Shown here in pieces: positions 32,024 through 41,953 of a stretch of DNA of 64,000 nucleotides (the stretch's first letter is position 1; the number at the start of each line of letters is the position of its first letter). Both the position numbers and the translations under genes were made by a program. The stretch is from Acanthamoeba castellanii str. Neff (taxonomy: Eukaryota > Discosea > Longamoebia > Acanthamoebidae): the NCBI RefSeq assembly GCF_000313135.1, contig NW_004457364.1, positions 189,092 through 253,091 of the forward strand, written 5' to 3'. The notes under the pieces were generated by a model. It worked only from the letters and a program-made list of their open reading frames with translations, was not told the DNA's origin and did no database searches.

Positions 32024-33461
32024 TTAGCTCAGGATGCAACAGCCCTTGTTGGCCGCCACAGCCGCCGCGGCCAACTCGAAGGCCTCGTCGTCGCCCCTCG
32101 TGAAGCTTTCCCCCCGCTTCCGGGCCGTCAGCAGACCCGCGATGTCCCGATTCTCTGCACGCGTGCGCCCACCATTAGCACTCATCGCCACCGCACACGC
32201 CGCACGACACTCATCACACCACACCACACCACACCACACCACACCACACCACACCACACCACACCACACTCACCACACGACACGACACGCATGTATGTAC
32301 GCGTACCTTTATACATTTTATACAAGTCGCTTCGGAGGAAGTAGTCGAAGGTGCCGTGGACGAGGAGGAGGAAGATGGACTTCTGGGCCGAGGTGAAGGT
32401 CTCCCGGCTCGGGTGGAGCATGCCGGCGGTGACCTCCTCCCGCAGCTTGTGGCTCAGGTTGACCTCGAACGGCGAGTCGGCCAGGATGTACTGCTCGAAG
32501 ATGGCACGCGCACGCGCCTCCTGCTCCTCCGGCGTTTCGAGCTTCATGTAGTCCTCCACCTCCAACCTGCACACACGACACACAACGTAAGCACGACACA
32601 CACGCAACGCCGCACACGACACGACACGACACGACACGACACGACACGACACGACACGACACGACACGACACACACACGAACCAAAAGAGGAGGTTTTCG
32701 GCGCAGTGTCGCTTGCGGAGGAACTGGAGGAAGATGGTGCGTGCGTTGTCGTCGCGCAGGATGCAGTTGAGGAAGTACTCCTTGCTCATCTCCACCTCGA
32801 GCTCGGCGAGCCGCGCTGGGTTGAGGGGCTCGCTGGCGGGGGCTGCGGCGGTGGTTGAGGTGGTGGTGGAGGAGGGCTTGAGCTTAGCCAGGGTGTGGAC
32901 CAGCGCCGAGGTGGCGGAGGGAGAAGAAGAAAAAGATGAAGATGCCCGTTGAGATTTTGTAGAAGAAGATGAAGAAGAAAAAGATGAAGAAGACGAAGAC
33001 GCTGTCCGGGTGATAGAGATGGTGGGCAGCGGGGGGGAGGCGGGGGTGTGGCGCGGCGAGGGCGAGGGCGATGATCGTGGAGATGAAGAAGATGAAGAAG
33101 ATGATGATCGAGAGCTTCGGCGGATGAGGTTGACGTTTAGTGTGGAGGGGTCGTTCTTCTTGCCGTTGCAGAACGAGCTCGCCCGCGCCCGTCCTTCGAT
33201 GATGGCCTTCTTCTCCCGGGAGATGTCGATCCCCATGCCTTCCGATCGTTCGTCACAGGTGTGGCTGTTGGCGCGATCCTTCTTGTGTCTCTTCTTCTTG
33301 ATGTGGTCGTTATTATTACTACTATCATCCTTGTCTGTCTTCTTCTCCTCGCCCGCCCCCTTTGAAGATGATGATGCTGACGAAGTGGAGCTTGTTCTCT
33401 CCTTCTTGGACTTGTGAGCCGAGAGCCCCCCGGAACTCTCTGCTGCCTCCTCTTCCATCAT
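32024..33461 (-). CDS. RGS-domain protein with C-terminal CaaX motif
   Basis: The N-terminus (MMEEEAAESSGGLSAHKS) is a long Ser/Lys-rich low-complexity region. The RGS domain follows: LAELEVEMSKEYFLNCILRD, FLQFLRKRHCAENLLFW joined to LEVEDYMKLETPEEQ, FEQYILADSPFEVNLSHKLR, PSRETFTSAQKSIFLLL and TFDYFLRSDLYKMYK. The last exon ends ANKGCCILS. CILS fits a CaaX box for farnesylation, and the preceding Cys could be palmitoylated, which would place the GTPase-activating protein at a membrane. The family stimulates GTP hydrolysis by G-alpha. A short (CACAC)n intron and a (CACGA)n intron separate the last exons. Confidence 0.8.
32212..32270. repeat. (CACAC)n microsatellite in an RGS-gene intron
   Basis: Tandem ACACC/CACAC units just upstream of the last RGS exon. 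Confidence 0.88.
32612..32668. repeat. (CACGA)n microsatellite in an RGS-gene intron
   Basis: About eleven ACACG/CACGA pentamers in the intron that splits LLFW from LEVEDY. Confidence 0.88.
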
Positions 33462-33725
33462 CCACCGCCCCAAAGTGGAAGCTTCAGGCAGTGAGGGCGA
33501 TCTTCTGCTTCTGCTTCTTCTTCTTCTTCGCCCGGGCTATCACCTGGTGTCTTGCCAGCAGACACGGTCATGTCTGTGTTTGGGCAATGGTCAACTCCTT
33601 TTTAGGAACCGAAGCAACCGCAACCAGAATTTGGGTTTGGTTTTTTGATTTGGGCAAACAAAAGGGAAAAGGCCTGGATCGGGAGAAAACAAGGGGTGTT
33701 ACAGGTCCCACGTTGTGCGAGGGTG

Positions 33726-35938
33726 CTAGAATGTGCGCACGGAGATGACTTCGGCCTCGAGAGACGTCTGGATGCCAAAGCCCAGCACCGTGAACGAAAA
33801 CGAAGCGCCCACCTTGGCTGCACCAGAACAACCAGCGCCACAGTGAGTAAAACTGAAATTGTGAATGACACGAGGGTTGGAGTAGAGTATGTTACCGCCA
33901 GCGTGGATGCCCTTGAAGTTGGCCTTGGAGACCTTGTTGATGCTGTTGATGCCCAGCTCGAGGCCCTTCTTGAAGCCCCGCTCCCGCAGGCCCTCCCTCT
34001 CTCGCTTGCCCGCGGCCCCGATTCCACTACCGCCGCTGCCGTCGGCCTTCTGTACGGCCTTCGACTGCTCTGCAGTTGTCGAGTCCTCTTCGCTCTTGTC
34101 GGGCAGGTCCACGAGCGCGACGATCCGGCTCCAGGCCTTGACCCACTCGTTGTCCTCCTTCGCCACGACCGGCCCTGACTCACCGCCTCCTCGTCGCTTT
34201 CGTTCTTCTTCGCTGTCGTCTGCGGCTTCGTGTTCGTTCTTTTTCGCTTCCTGGGGCGCGAGGTCGGTCGAACTGCCGCTGCCGCTGCGGTAGGTGCCGA
34301 TGATGGCCGGCTTGGAGGCCGCCGAGCTCTTCCCGGCCGAGATCTGGGGGTCTTCGGCGCGCTTCTCCTCCAGCTCCTTCTTGGCGGCGAGCGTCGACTC
34401 CACGTCGAACGCCAGCTGGGTCGCCACGCGGAAGAAATTCACTGGCGGCCGACACACGCACACGCATTAGACACGACACGCACACGGCACACAGTTGCGT
34501 TGTGTTGTCGATTAGGCGGTACCTTGGAGGTAGACGGAGAGGAGGCCCAGGTCGATCTGCACCCGGACGAAGCCGATCCAGCCGAGCGAATCGATCTTCA
34601 TCTTGGTGGCCTGCAGCGAGAGCATCATCTTCTCGATCGCGATGTCGTCCCGCTCTTTCTCTGTTTTGTGCGCGTCAACAGAGAGCTGATTCTCAACCCG
34701 CACGCACTCGACACAACACGCACACACGCACACGCACGACGCACAACACGCACGACGCACATACCACGCGCACGCAGCTCGTCGTCGGTGAGAAGTTCGT
34801 TCTCGCTGCCGATGCGCTGCAGTCGGCGCTCCTTGCGGTCCTCGATCCGCTTGGCCACGCACGGGGCCACCTTCTCGAGCAGGCCGCACGAGCCCTGGCG
34901 TGCCTTCTGCTTCTGCAGCTTGCGCTGGACCTTCTCGCGCATCCGCTGGCTCCACTCCTCGGTCGTGATCGACCCGATGATGCTCTCCGTCAGCACCTCG
35001 ATCTTGATCTCGAACCCCAGCGTGATCCCCGCTATTGCTCCCAAGTCAGCCACCACCGCACACGACGCACGACGCACACGACACGCACCGCACATGACAC
35101 GACACACATGACACGACACACGACACACGCACACGACACGTGCGTGTGGTGATGAAGAGAGCACCGGTGAGAATGGTGGGTGCGAGGAGGTTGAAGATGA
35201 CGCCGAGGCGGCCGGTGAGGCGGAAGTCCTTGAGGCCGTAGGCGATGTTCTCGATCTTCTGCTTCATGTACTTGAGCTTCTCCTTGAGCTTCTTGGACCA
35301 CCACTTGGCCCGCTCCTTTTCGTCGGGCTGCAGCACGGTCGTCTCCTCCACGCTCGAGCTCCCTGCTCAAGACGTCACGTGTGTGCCGCACACGACACGA
35401 CACGCACACGCACACAACACGACACACTCACGACACGCACGCACACGCTTACCGATGATGCCGCCGAACTGGCCCTGGACGAAGAAAGAGGAGCTGAGGA
35501 CGGGCGAACTGAAGACGCCCTTGACCTCAACCGAGCCGACCCACTTCAAGGCCTGAAACTTGACCACCATCTTCGGTGGCAAGCAAAGCACGCACGTCAG
35601 CATAAAAATAACGTAAGACATGCAACACGACACTGCCGCACGACACGACACGACACACGCAGGTCAGGTAAAGGGTGCTAACTAACCTTGGTCATGAGTG
35701 CTGCGGAAATGGTCTCCACATCGTTGGCCGAGGCCTGGTGCTGGCTGCCGCTAAGGACCGTCGCGGCGGCGAGGCCCGTTCCCTATCCCCCCCCCCCCAA
35801 AGCGAATGGCTTGAGCCAAAGAACGAAGAAAAGGAGAACGAAGAACCAAGAAGAAAGAAGAAAAAGAAAGAAGAGGCGGGAGGGTACCTCGTCTTCTATT
35901 CCGTTCATTGCGGCTCCAGTGGCGAGTGCTCGCAACAT
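33726..35938 (-). CDS. Large hypothetical protein, possibly membrane-associated
   Basis: First exon 35938-35888 (MLRALATGAAMNGIEDE), then 35782 to about 35692 (GTGLAAATVLSGSQHQASAN to ALMTK), then MVVKFQALKWVGSVEVKGVF. Further exons give KWWSKKLKEKLKYMKQKIEN, RLGVIFNLLAPTILTGALF, AIAGITLGFEIKIEVLTESI, a basic helix (MREKVQRKLQKQKARQGSCG), LGWIGFVRVQIDLGLLSVYL, VNFFRVATQLAFDVESTLAA, a Ser/Glu-rich linker and KVGASFSFTVLGFGIQTSLE to the stop. Alternating Gly/hydrophobic strands (VGSVEVKGVF, GITLGFEIKIEV, VGASFSFTVLGFGI) suggest an amphipathic beta-barrel or lipid-transfer-like fold. No family recognised. Exon boundaries near 34500-35400 follow CACACG-type introns. Confidence 0.5.
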
Positions 35939-36115
35939 GTTGTGACTAGTGTTTTGTGTTTCGTGTGGTTCAGGTCATACGTCGCACAGACGGTCACCCA
36001 CTCAGGAAATACGGACCACAGGCCCAATCAGAAAGGAGAGAAAAGTGCAAGTGAAATTGGGCGCAACAAGAGCAAAAAAAGGAAAACAAGAAAAATTTGC
36101 ACCAAAATATAAGAG

Positions 36116-36187
36116 CGCCTCATGGTGTAGTTGGCAGCATATAGGTTTCTGGTACCTGGGACCCCAGTTCAAATCTGGGTGGGGCGA
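36116..36187 (+). tRNA. tRNA-Gln (CTG)
   Basis: Same 72-nt sequence as the copy at 28273-28344. TATAAGAG lies immediately upstream and a short T run (catctttt) follows. Anticodon CTG in loop TTCTGGT. Confidence 0.93.
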
Positions 36188-36476
36188 GAACATCTTTTGT
36201 GCCTATCATGTTAAGCCTCATGTCCAGTGGTGCCAGTTTTTGTCTGGGGAGGGGGCTGGTGTGGCTTCCCTGAGCTAGACATTAAATTCTTGGTTGAAAT
36301 GTCTCTTTTCTTGCCTTTGACCAAACTGGGCAATTTACACTTTGGTGATGACAGTTGAATTTTGAAACAAGCGCCAGCCTTTATTGGAAACATCAATACT
36401 GAGTCTGGGCCCTTACCTCTGGTCGTCCTTCAGTTGTGCACCCACTAACTTTTGTTGGGATGAAGGCAAAAAGATA

Positions 36477-36547
36477 TGCATCCGCCGGGAATTGAACCCG
36501 GGTCTCCCGCGTGGCAGGCGGAAATCTTGCCACTGGACCACGGATGC
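36477..36547 (-). tRNA. tRNA-Gly (GCC)
   Basis: 71 nt. Acceptor GCATCCG pairs with CGGATGC, the anticodon loop reads CTGCCAC giving GCC, and the T arm is CCCGGG TTCAATT CCCGG. No intron. Confidence 0.95.
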
Positions 36548-37027
36548 TTGTTCTTATTGCTGGGGATGAGCGCGTATCATCAAAATTGCCAGACTCTTCG
36601 TTTTACTCTTGTTTCTGAAGTTGCCCTGCCTAGCCCTGCAAGATACCAGACCTTTTCTGGGCCACGATGAATCGTTTTTTTATGTTTTTTTAAAGAGAAT
36701 AAAAGAAACAAAAATTTCTTCTCTTCTTGCACATTGGCGCATTTGCAGGGGTCAAGGCCCAATGGCTGCCGCACGGGCAACGTGTAATTTTTCATAGGCC
36801 AGGTGATACTAACCAAAAATTTACACGGCCGCAACTTTGTTGTCTTTTTCCACTCCTTCAAGCTCAGCGCACCACCGGTAACGTTCCTCCCTCGTCACCC
36901 TCACTCGTCTTCAATCACGCAACCCCGGGCAATCAAACGCTCAATCTTTCCGTCGAAGATTGCGTTCGATTTTTTCTGCAATCTCATTCTAATTGTTCGC
37001 TCCAATCGCACCTAGCAGTACAACATC
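36548..37027. other. Intergenic region upstream of the sterol methyltransferase
   Basis: No gene seen. It includes a CpG-poor stretch (36200-36850) and a pyrimidine-rich leader directly before the sterol methyltransferase start. It probably contains that gene's promoter; no clear TATA box is identified. Confidence 0.4.
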
Positions 37028-38624
37028 ATGTCGATGGAGGGAGACAACAAGCGCGCGACCACCATCATCAACTACGAGTCGCTGGCCCGCGACCAGGTCA
37101 AGAAGGAGGTCGACGGCTACATCAAGCTGTTTACCGCCGAGGATGCCAGCGTGGAGGAGCGCAAGGCCAAGTACGAGACCCTCGTCAACTCCTTCTACGA
37201 TCTCGTGACCAACTTCTACGAGTACGGCTGGGGTCAGTCGTTCCACTTCGCGCCGCGTCATCGCTTTGAGTCCTTCGAGGCCTCGATCGCCCGCCACGAG
37301 ATGTACCTGGCCCACCGCCTTCATCTCGAGAAGGGCCAGGTGGCGCTCGACGTCGGCTGCGGCGTGGGCGGACCCGCGCGCTGCATCGCCCGCTTCTCCG
37401 AGGCTAACATCGTCGGACTCAACAACAACGATTACCAGATCGGCCGTGCCAAGCTCCTCACCAAGGAGGCCCGCCTCGAGCACCTCATCAACTACATGAA
37501 GGCCGACTTCATGCACATCCCCGCTGAGGTACGCACATTTCTCACATTGCATCCGCTACACAAAACTTCAATCGACGATTTCCTCCATTTGTCGCAAATC
37601 GCTTCCTTCTTCGACTAATTCGATCAAATCTGCATGGATCGATCGTGTAGGACAACACCTACGATGCGGTGTACTCGGTGGAGGCCACCTGCCACGCTCC
37701 CGACAAGGTGGGCGTCTACTCGGAGCTCTTCCGAGTCCTCAAGCCCGGCGGCCTCTACGCCACCTACGAGTGGGTCGTCACTGAGTCGTTCGACGAGAAC
37801 GACCCCGACCACGTCAAGATCAAGAAGGGTACCCTCACTTTCCCACCTGTTATTATTTATGTTTATGGATATATTTATTTCCCTATTTCAAACTTTGATA
37901 AATTCTATTTATTTCTTTTTATTTGCGTTTCACGTGTTCGCCGGTTTACCCGCCCCGAAATAGCTTTGGCCAATTAGGCGTCGCTGCGTGTGCACGTGCT
38001 CTGTTGGGATTGCTCTGACACCCTCGCTCTTCTTCTTTGCCTCTTTCCGCTTCTTCTTCTTCTGCTCTTTCTCTTCCCACGTGAAGGTATTGAGATCGGC
38101 AACGGTCTGCCCGAACTCGAGAAGCCATCGCAGATCGCCGACGCCCTCAAGCAGGCCGGCTTCGAGATCATCGACAACGTCGACGTCGCCAAGAACGCCG
38201 ACGCCGAGACGCCCTGGTATCTGTCGCTCTCCGGCTCCTTCTCCCTCACTGGTACCAGCTCTCTCCTCGATCGGCCAACCTCGCTGCGACGACTTGCGCG
38301 CCACTCGCTCACCGCCGTCTCATCTCGTGATTGATGATTGCCACAGGCTTCAAGCACACCCGCATTGGCCGCAGCGTCACCCACATGGCTGTGTCGACGC
38401 TCGAGTACCTCAAGATCGCCCCCGAGGGCACCACCAGGGTGTCCCAGATGCTCTGCGAGACCGCCGACGACCTGGTCGAGGGTACGCCGCGCACCCACTG
38501 CACATGGCGCGCACACACCAACATCGATCCTGATATCTTCATCCTCAACCTAGGTGGCAAGAAGGACGTCTTCACGCCCATGCACTTCTTCCTCGCCAGG
38601 AAGCCCCTCGCCAAGGACGAGTAA
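37028..38624 (+). CDS. ERG6: Sterol 24-C-methyltransferase (SMT/ERG6)
   Basis: Exons 37028-37528, 37651-37828, 38087-38251, 38347-38481 and 38554-38624, phases consistent, 349 aa. It contains the sterol-binding signature [11 protein letters not shown], the SAM-binding motif [31 protein letters not shown] and [13 protein letters not shown], and ends [14 protein letters not shown]. It transfers the methyl group of S-adenosylmethionine to C-24 of the sterol side chain, the step separating ergosterol/phytosterol makers from cholesterol makers, and is expected at the ER or lipid particles. Length matches the fungal and plant family. Confidence 0.95.
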
Positions 38625-38889
38625 TGCAACAACAGCACTTCTTCCCTTTCCACGCACACCACGGCTGCCGCCAACAGGAGTTCTACTCCCTTGCTGTGGC
38701 TCTCCCATTTTTCCGAGCACTCCTGCCGCAGAGCAGGATCACATGGAGTAATTTTAGTAAAAACAACACACACAAGGCTTGTTTGCAGCACACTCGGCTT
38801 CGACCACGGCACAGAGAACGCCACGGTTCCAAGAGAATTTGAGGTGAGTGTAAGTGAAAGAAGGAAACCAAAATGGCAACATATAAGAG
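38625..38889. other. 3' region of the sterol methyltransferase and tRNA leader
   Basis: No gene seen. The last bases (aacatataagag) are like those upstream of the tRNA-Gln at 36116. Confidence 0.4.
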
Positions 38890-38961
38890 CGCCTCATGGT
38901 GTAGTTGGCAGCATATAGGTTTCTGGTACCTGGGACCCCAGTTCAAATCTGGGTGGGGCGA
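38890..38961 (+). tRNA. tRNA-Gln (CTG)
   Basis: Third identical copy of the 72-nt gene. It shares TATAAGAG upstream with the copy at 36116 and 'atatcatctttt' downstream with the copy at 28273; the T run acts as a polymerase III terminator. Confidence 0.93.
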
Positions 38962-39156
38962 TATCATCTTTTTTTCCTCTTTTCTCCCATATCTATCAAC
39001 CACTGGTTTGAAAGCCTCCTTTGCTTTAACCAAGGCAGCTACCCACCCCCTCTGGTTCTCCTCAATCTGAAGACATGAGGAGAAGGCATGGCAGTGTTGT
39101 TGTGTGATCTCTTGCTTGATTTGTGCTATTTAAGAGGTAGACAGAATGTCCTTGGT

Positions 39157-39405
39157 TCATTGCCAACAAGCCTATCAATGAGCCAGCCCCCTGCAAGCCA
39201 GGCTTTCCTCAGTTTTGGTTTGTGGAGATCACTGTTCTATTAATCTTTTATCGCAGGACGGATGGCCGAGTTGGTCTAAGGCGCTACGTTCAGGTCGTAG
39301 TCTGGGTCTCCAGGCGTGGGTTCGAATCCCACTTCGTCCAACATGTTTTGGCGCCTGGCCTTTGGTGTCCTCCATCTTCCCCTTTGCCAAGATCCAAATT
39401 CATGG
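39157..39405. repeat. 249-bp duplication unit carrying tRNA-Leu, copy 1
   Basis: Identical by eye to 48994-49242 (offset 9837), from 'tcattgccaacaagcct' to 'gatccaaattcatgg'. The unit includes 99 bp upstream and 65 bp downstream of the tRNA; sequence outside it is unrelated. Confidence 0.9.
39256..39340 (+). tRNA. tRNA-Leu (CAG)
   Basis: 85-nt class II tRNA. Acceptor GGACGGA pairs with TTCGTCC, the anticodon stem-loop CTACG TTCAGGT CGTAG gives CAG, and the variable arm is TCTGGGTCTCCAGGC. The T arm is GTGGG TTCGAAT CCCAC, followed by discriminator A. Confidence 0.95.
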
Positions 39406-40701
39406 TGCAGACTGGTTTGCACTGAACTCTACAAACAAACTACTGTTGATCTGACCACATGGGAGTGTGCTTGGTTGTGTATTGTGGCAGTCAACCAGCA
39501 GGCTTGGTCCAGCCTCCTGCTGTGGTGCAGCAGCAGGTGTGGCAGGCCATGCACCACATCCCTGCTGCTCACATCCTCTATACCTTCAGCAACTCTCCCT
39601 GCAGGCTGGGCTGTTTCCCATTGTCCCCAGCCACTCTATCCACTATCTCCTCAAGCACCAGGTTATCACTGGTCAACATCAAGCACTGCAGTCTTGCAGG
39701 TGCAGAGGGCCTGGACCAAGCACTCAGAACCAAGTGTTCACAAAAAAGGGTCAGTGCTTAGCAGGTGTGAAAAATGTACCAATTGATAAAATGACATTAA
39801 AGTACAAGAGAGATCAAAAGAGAAGAACAAAAATAGATACCTTGACAAGAGGGTTGCTGCCTTGGTTGTTGTTTGGAACTTCTGCAACAAGAACTTGTGG
39901 TTGCACAGCAAGCTGCCAGCCTGGGCGATCTTGAGTGCAAGCTGCATGCCCCAGCTTGTCTTCTCCCTGAATTGGTGCAGTTTCATCACAGGCAGGTCAT
40001 GCAGCAGTCTGGCAATCAGCCTCCAGTGCTCAACCTCCATATGGACAACTGTGGCTTGGAGAACAAGAATGTGTACACAACTGGATGAGTGTCCACAACT
40101 GGATGAGCCCCCACATGGTCTAGGTGTCCACTCCCAGCACTTCAGTCAAGGTCTGGAATGACCAATTTCTATCATGAATGTATGTGACAACCAAAAATAC
40201 ACACAACCAGACACTTACTTTATTGTGAATGTGTACATGATGACTACACACGTTTTTTTTTCGTTCCTATCCTGCCCACAGCAATGGCCAGCACATGGAA
40301 ACCATAAAAGGAAAAAAGCATGGCTGCTGGGATTTAACCAAGAGTCAATTTTTATCTTTATGCACCATAAACTTGTGGTCATTTGAAATGAGAGGTCCAG
40401 TCATTTTGAAAAGTGATTTTGTTTGTGAGTTTAAGCTCATAAAACTAGTTTTGATAACACAAAAATGGTTCTGAGAGATAGGGCAGAGCAAAATTCCAGC
40501 ATAATGAGAGATATGATACTGTAACAGGGCCAGCAGTCAAAGTCAAATTAGTTTGGTGTGGTTGGCATAATGTGAGGATTACTGGGGTAGCCAGTGTTCT
40601 TTATTTTATTTGCATGGTGGTGATTGTCATTGAGCACACACCTAGTGGAGGAAGCTTTTTTTGATGAATTGGGAAGTGAACAAAGGAGTTTATTTTAAAA
40701 G
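39406..40701. other. CpG-depleted repetitive DNA
   Basis: Almost no CG dinucleotides and much TG/CA. Contains blocks shared with 1-130 of the window (at 40147-40176 and 40448-40470) and a partial copy of the 22-bp palindrome near 40222-40242. No supported gene. Confidence 0.5.
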
Positions 40702-41659
40702 TTGGAAAGATTGGAAAGACAGAGTTTAGTATTCACTCCTATAGGCCCTGTCACCACAATACTCAGGATCAAGGTCATCCACAACAAGGAATGTGGCACC
40801 ATCAATCTCTCACAGCCTGGCAAGATTGAACAACTCACTCTAGACTTAGGCATCTCTGACAGCAAGCCACTCTCTACGCCACTTCTGGCCAGCTGCAACC
40901 TTGAGGTCATTGATTCAACTCCTATCAACTGCCTCAAACTCAAGTACTGCACCATTGTTGGTGCGCTCCTCTACATTGCACTCTCCATGTGGTCAGACAT
41001 CCTCTATCCTGTTGTCTACCTCACACACTTCTTGTGTGTGTATGACCACATGCACTTCCTTGCTGTGAAGCATGTCCTGATCTACCTCCTTGGTACAATC
41101 AAGCAGACTGTGTGCTACAAGCGTTGCTCGAGCCATGTGATGACGCTCTCTCAACTCAACCAGCCCCTTGAGCAGCTCCTACTGAGGATACATGGCGACG
41201 CCAGCTACGGCACTGACAAGCACACCACGAAATCCGTCTCCAGGCACATCACTCTCCTTGCTGGCGGTCCCATAGCCTGGTACTCAAGGCTACAACTGGT
41301 CATCGCTCTCTCATCAACGGAAGCCGAACTAATCACACTCACCGACGCCACCCATCAAGCACTCTACCTCCAGAAGCTCTACATTCCATTCAGTCTCTCT
41401 CTCAATCTGCCAACTGACATCTTCTGTGACAATCAATCAACTCTCCACATCATCAAGAAACCGCCATTCACCTATCACGCACACCTCAAGCACTTCAGCA
41501 TCAAGGAAGGATTCATTCATGGCAACCTCCAGGCCGGACACATCGCCGTACACTACGTTCCATCAAACAACAATCTGGCCGACTTCCTCACCAAGGCTGT
41601 GCCCACGGCGAAACTCAAGCTCAACAAGATCAAACTCAACTTGCACATCCACGACTGAC
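40702..41659 (+). mobile_element. Ty1/copia polyprotein fragment: end of reverse transcriptase and RNase H
   Basis: Open frame of 318 aa without a start of its own. It reads the copia RT connection region (GTINLSQPGKIEQL, TPLLASCNLEV, YCTIVGALLYIALSMWSDI) and a full RNase H: HGDASYGTDKHTTKSVSRHI, GGPIAWYSRLQLVIALSSTE AELITLTDA, FCDNQSTLHIIKKPP, YHAHLKHFSIKEGFIHG and SNNNLADFLTKAVP. The four acidic active-site positions (D, E, D, D) are present. The upstream part of the element is missing. CpG is nearly absent before about 41130 and normal after it. Confidence 0.85.
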
Positions 41660-41676
41660 ATGCACATTGTGTTTGC

Positions 41677-41683
41677 AGGGGGG
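41677..41683 (+). other. Polypurine tract of the copia element
   Basis: AGGGGGG lies directly before the LTR, the expected plus-strand priming site. Confidence 0.65.
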
Positions 41684-41792
41684 TGTTGGATCTCTCTCTC
41701 TTTCACTTTCCTTATTTGTCTGTGCCTCCTCACTCAGTACCGCTCGCACGGACACCAAATACACCTTCTTTTCTCCTCCAAGATCGTCAACA
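41684..41792 (+). repeat. 3' LTR of the copia element
   Basis: About 109 bp, beginning TGTTGGATCTCTC and ending GATCGTCAACA (TG...CA with TGTTG/CAACA ends). The same sequence occurs inverted at 60554-60666, differing mainly in the length of its AG/CT run. Very short for a copia LTR. Confidence 0.8.
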
Positions 41793-41953
41793 CGTCGAGC
41801 AACTCGGGCTAGCCGCCAACGGCGGTAGAAGATGGCACGTCCAGGCCACGTGCGCCAAGGCCATGCAGGGGCTGGAGCAGGGCAGCAACGAACAGTTTTT
41901 TCTCACACCAGTATTTGAACAAGCATGTTGGTGCGGCAGTAGACCCTGCGAGG

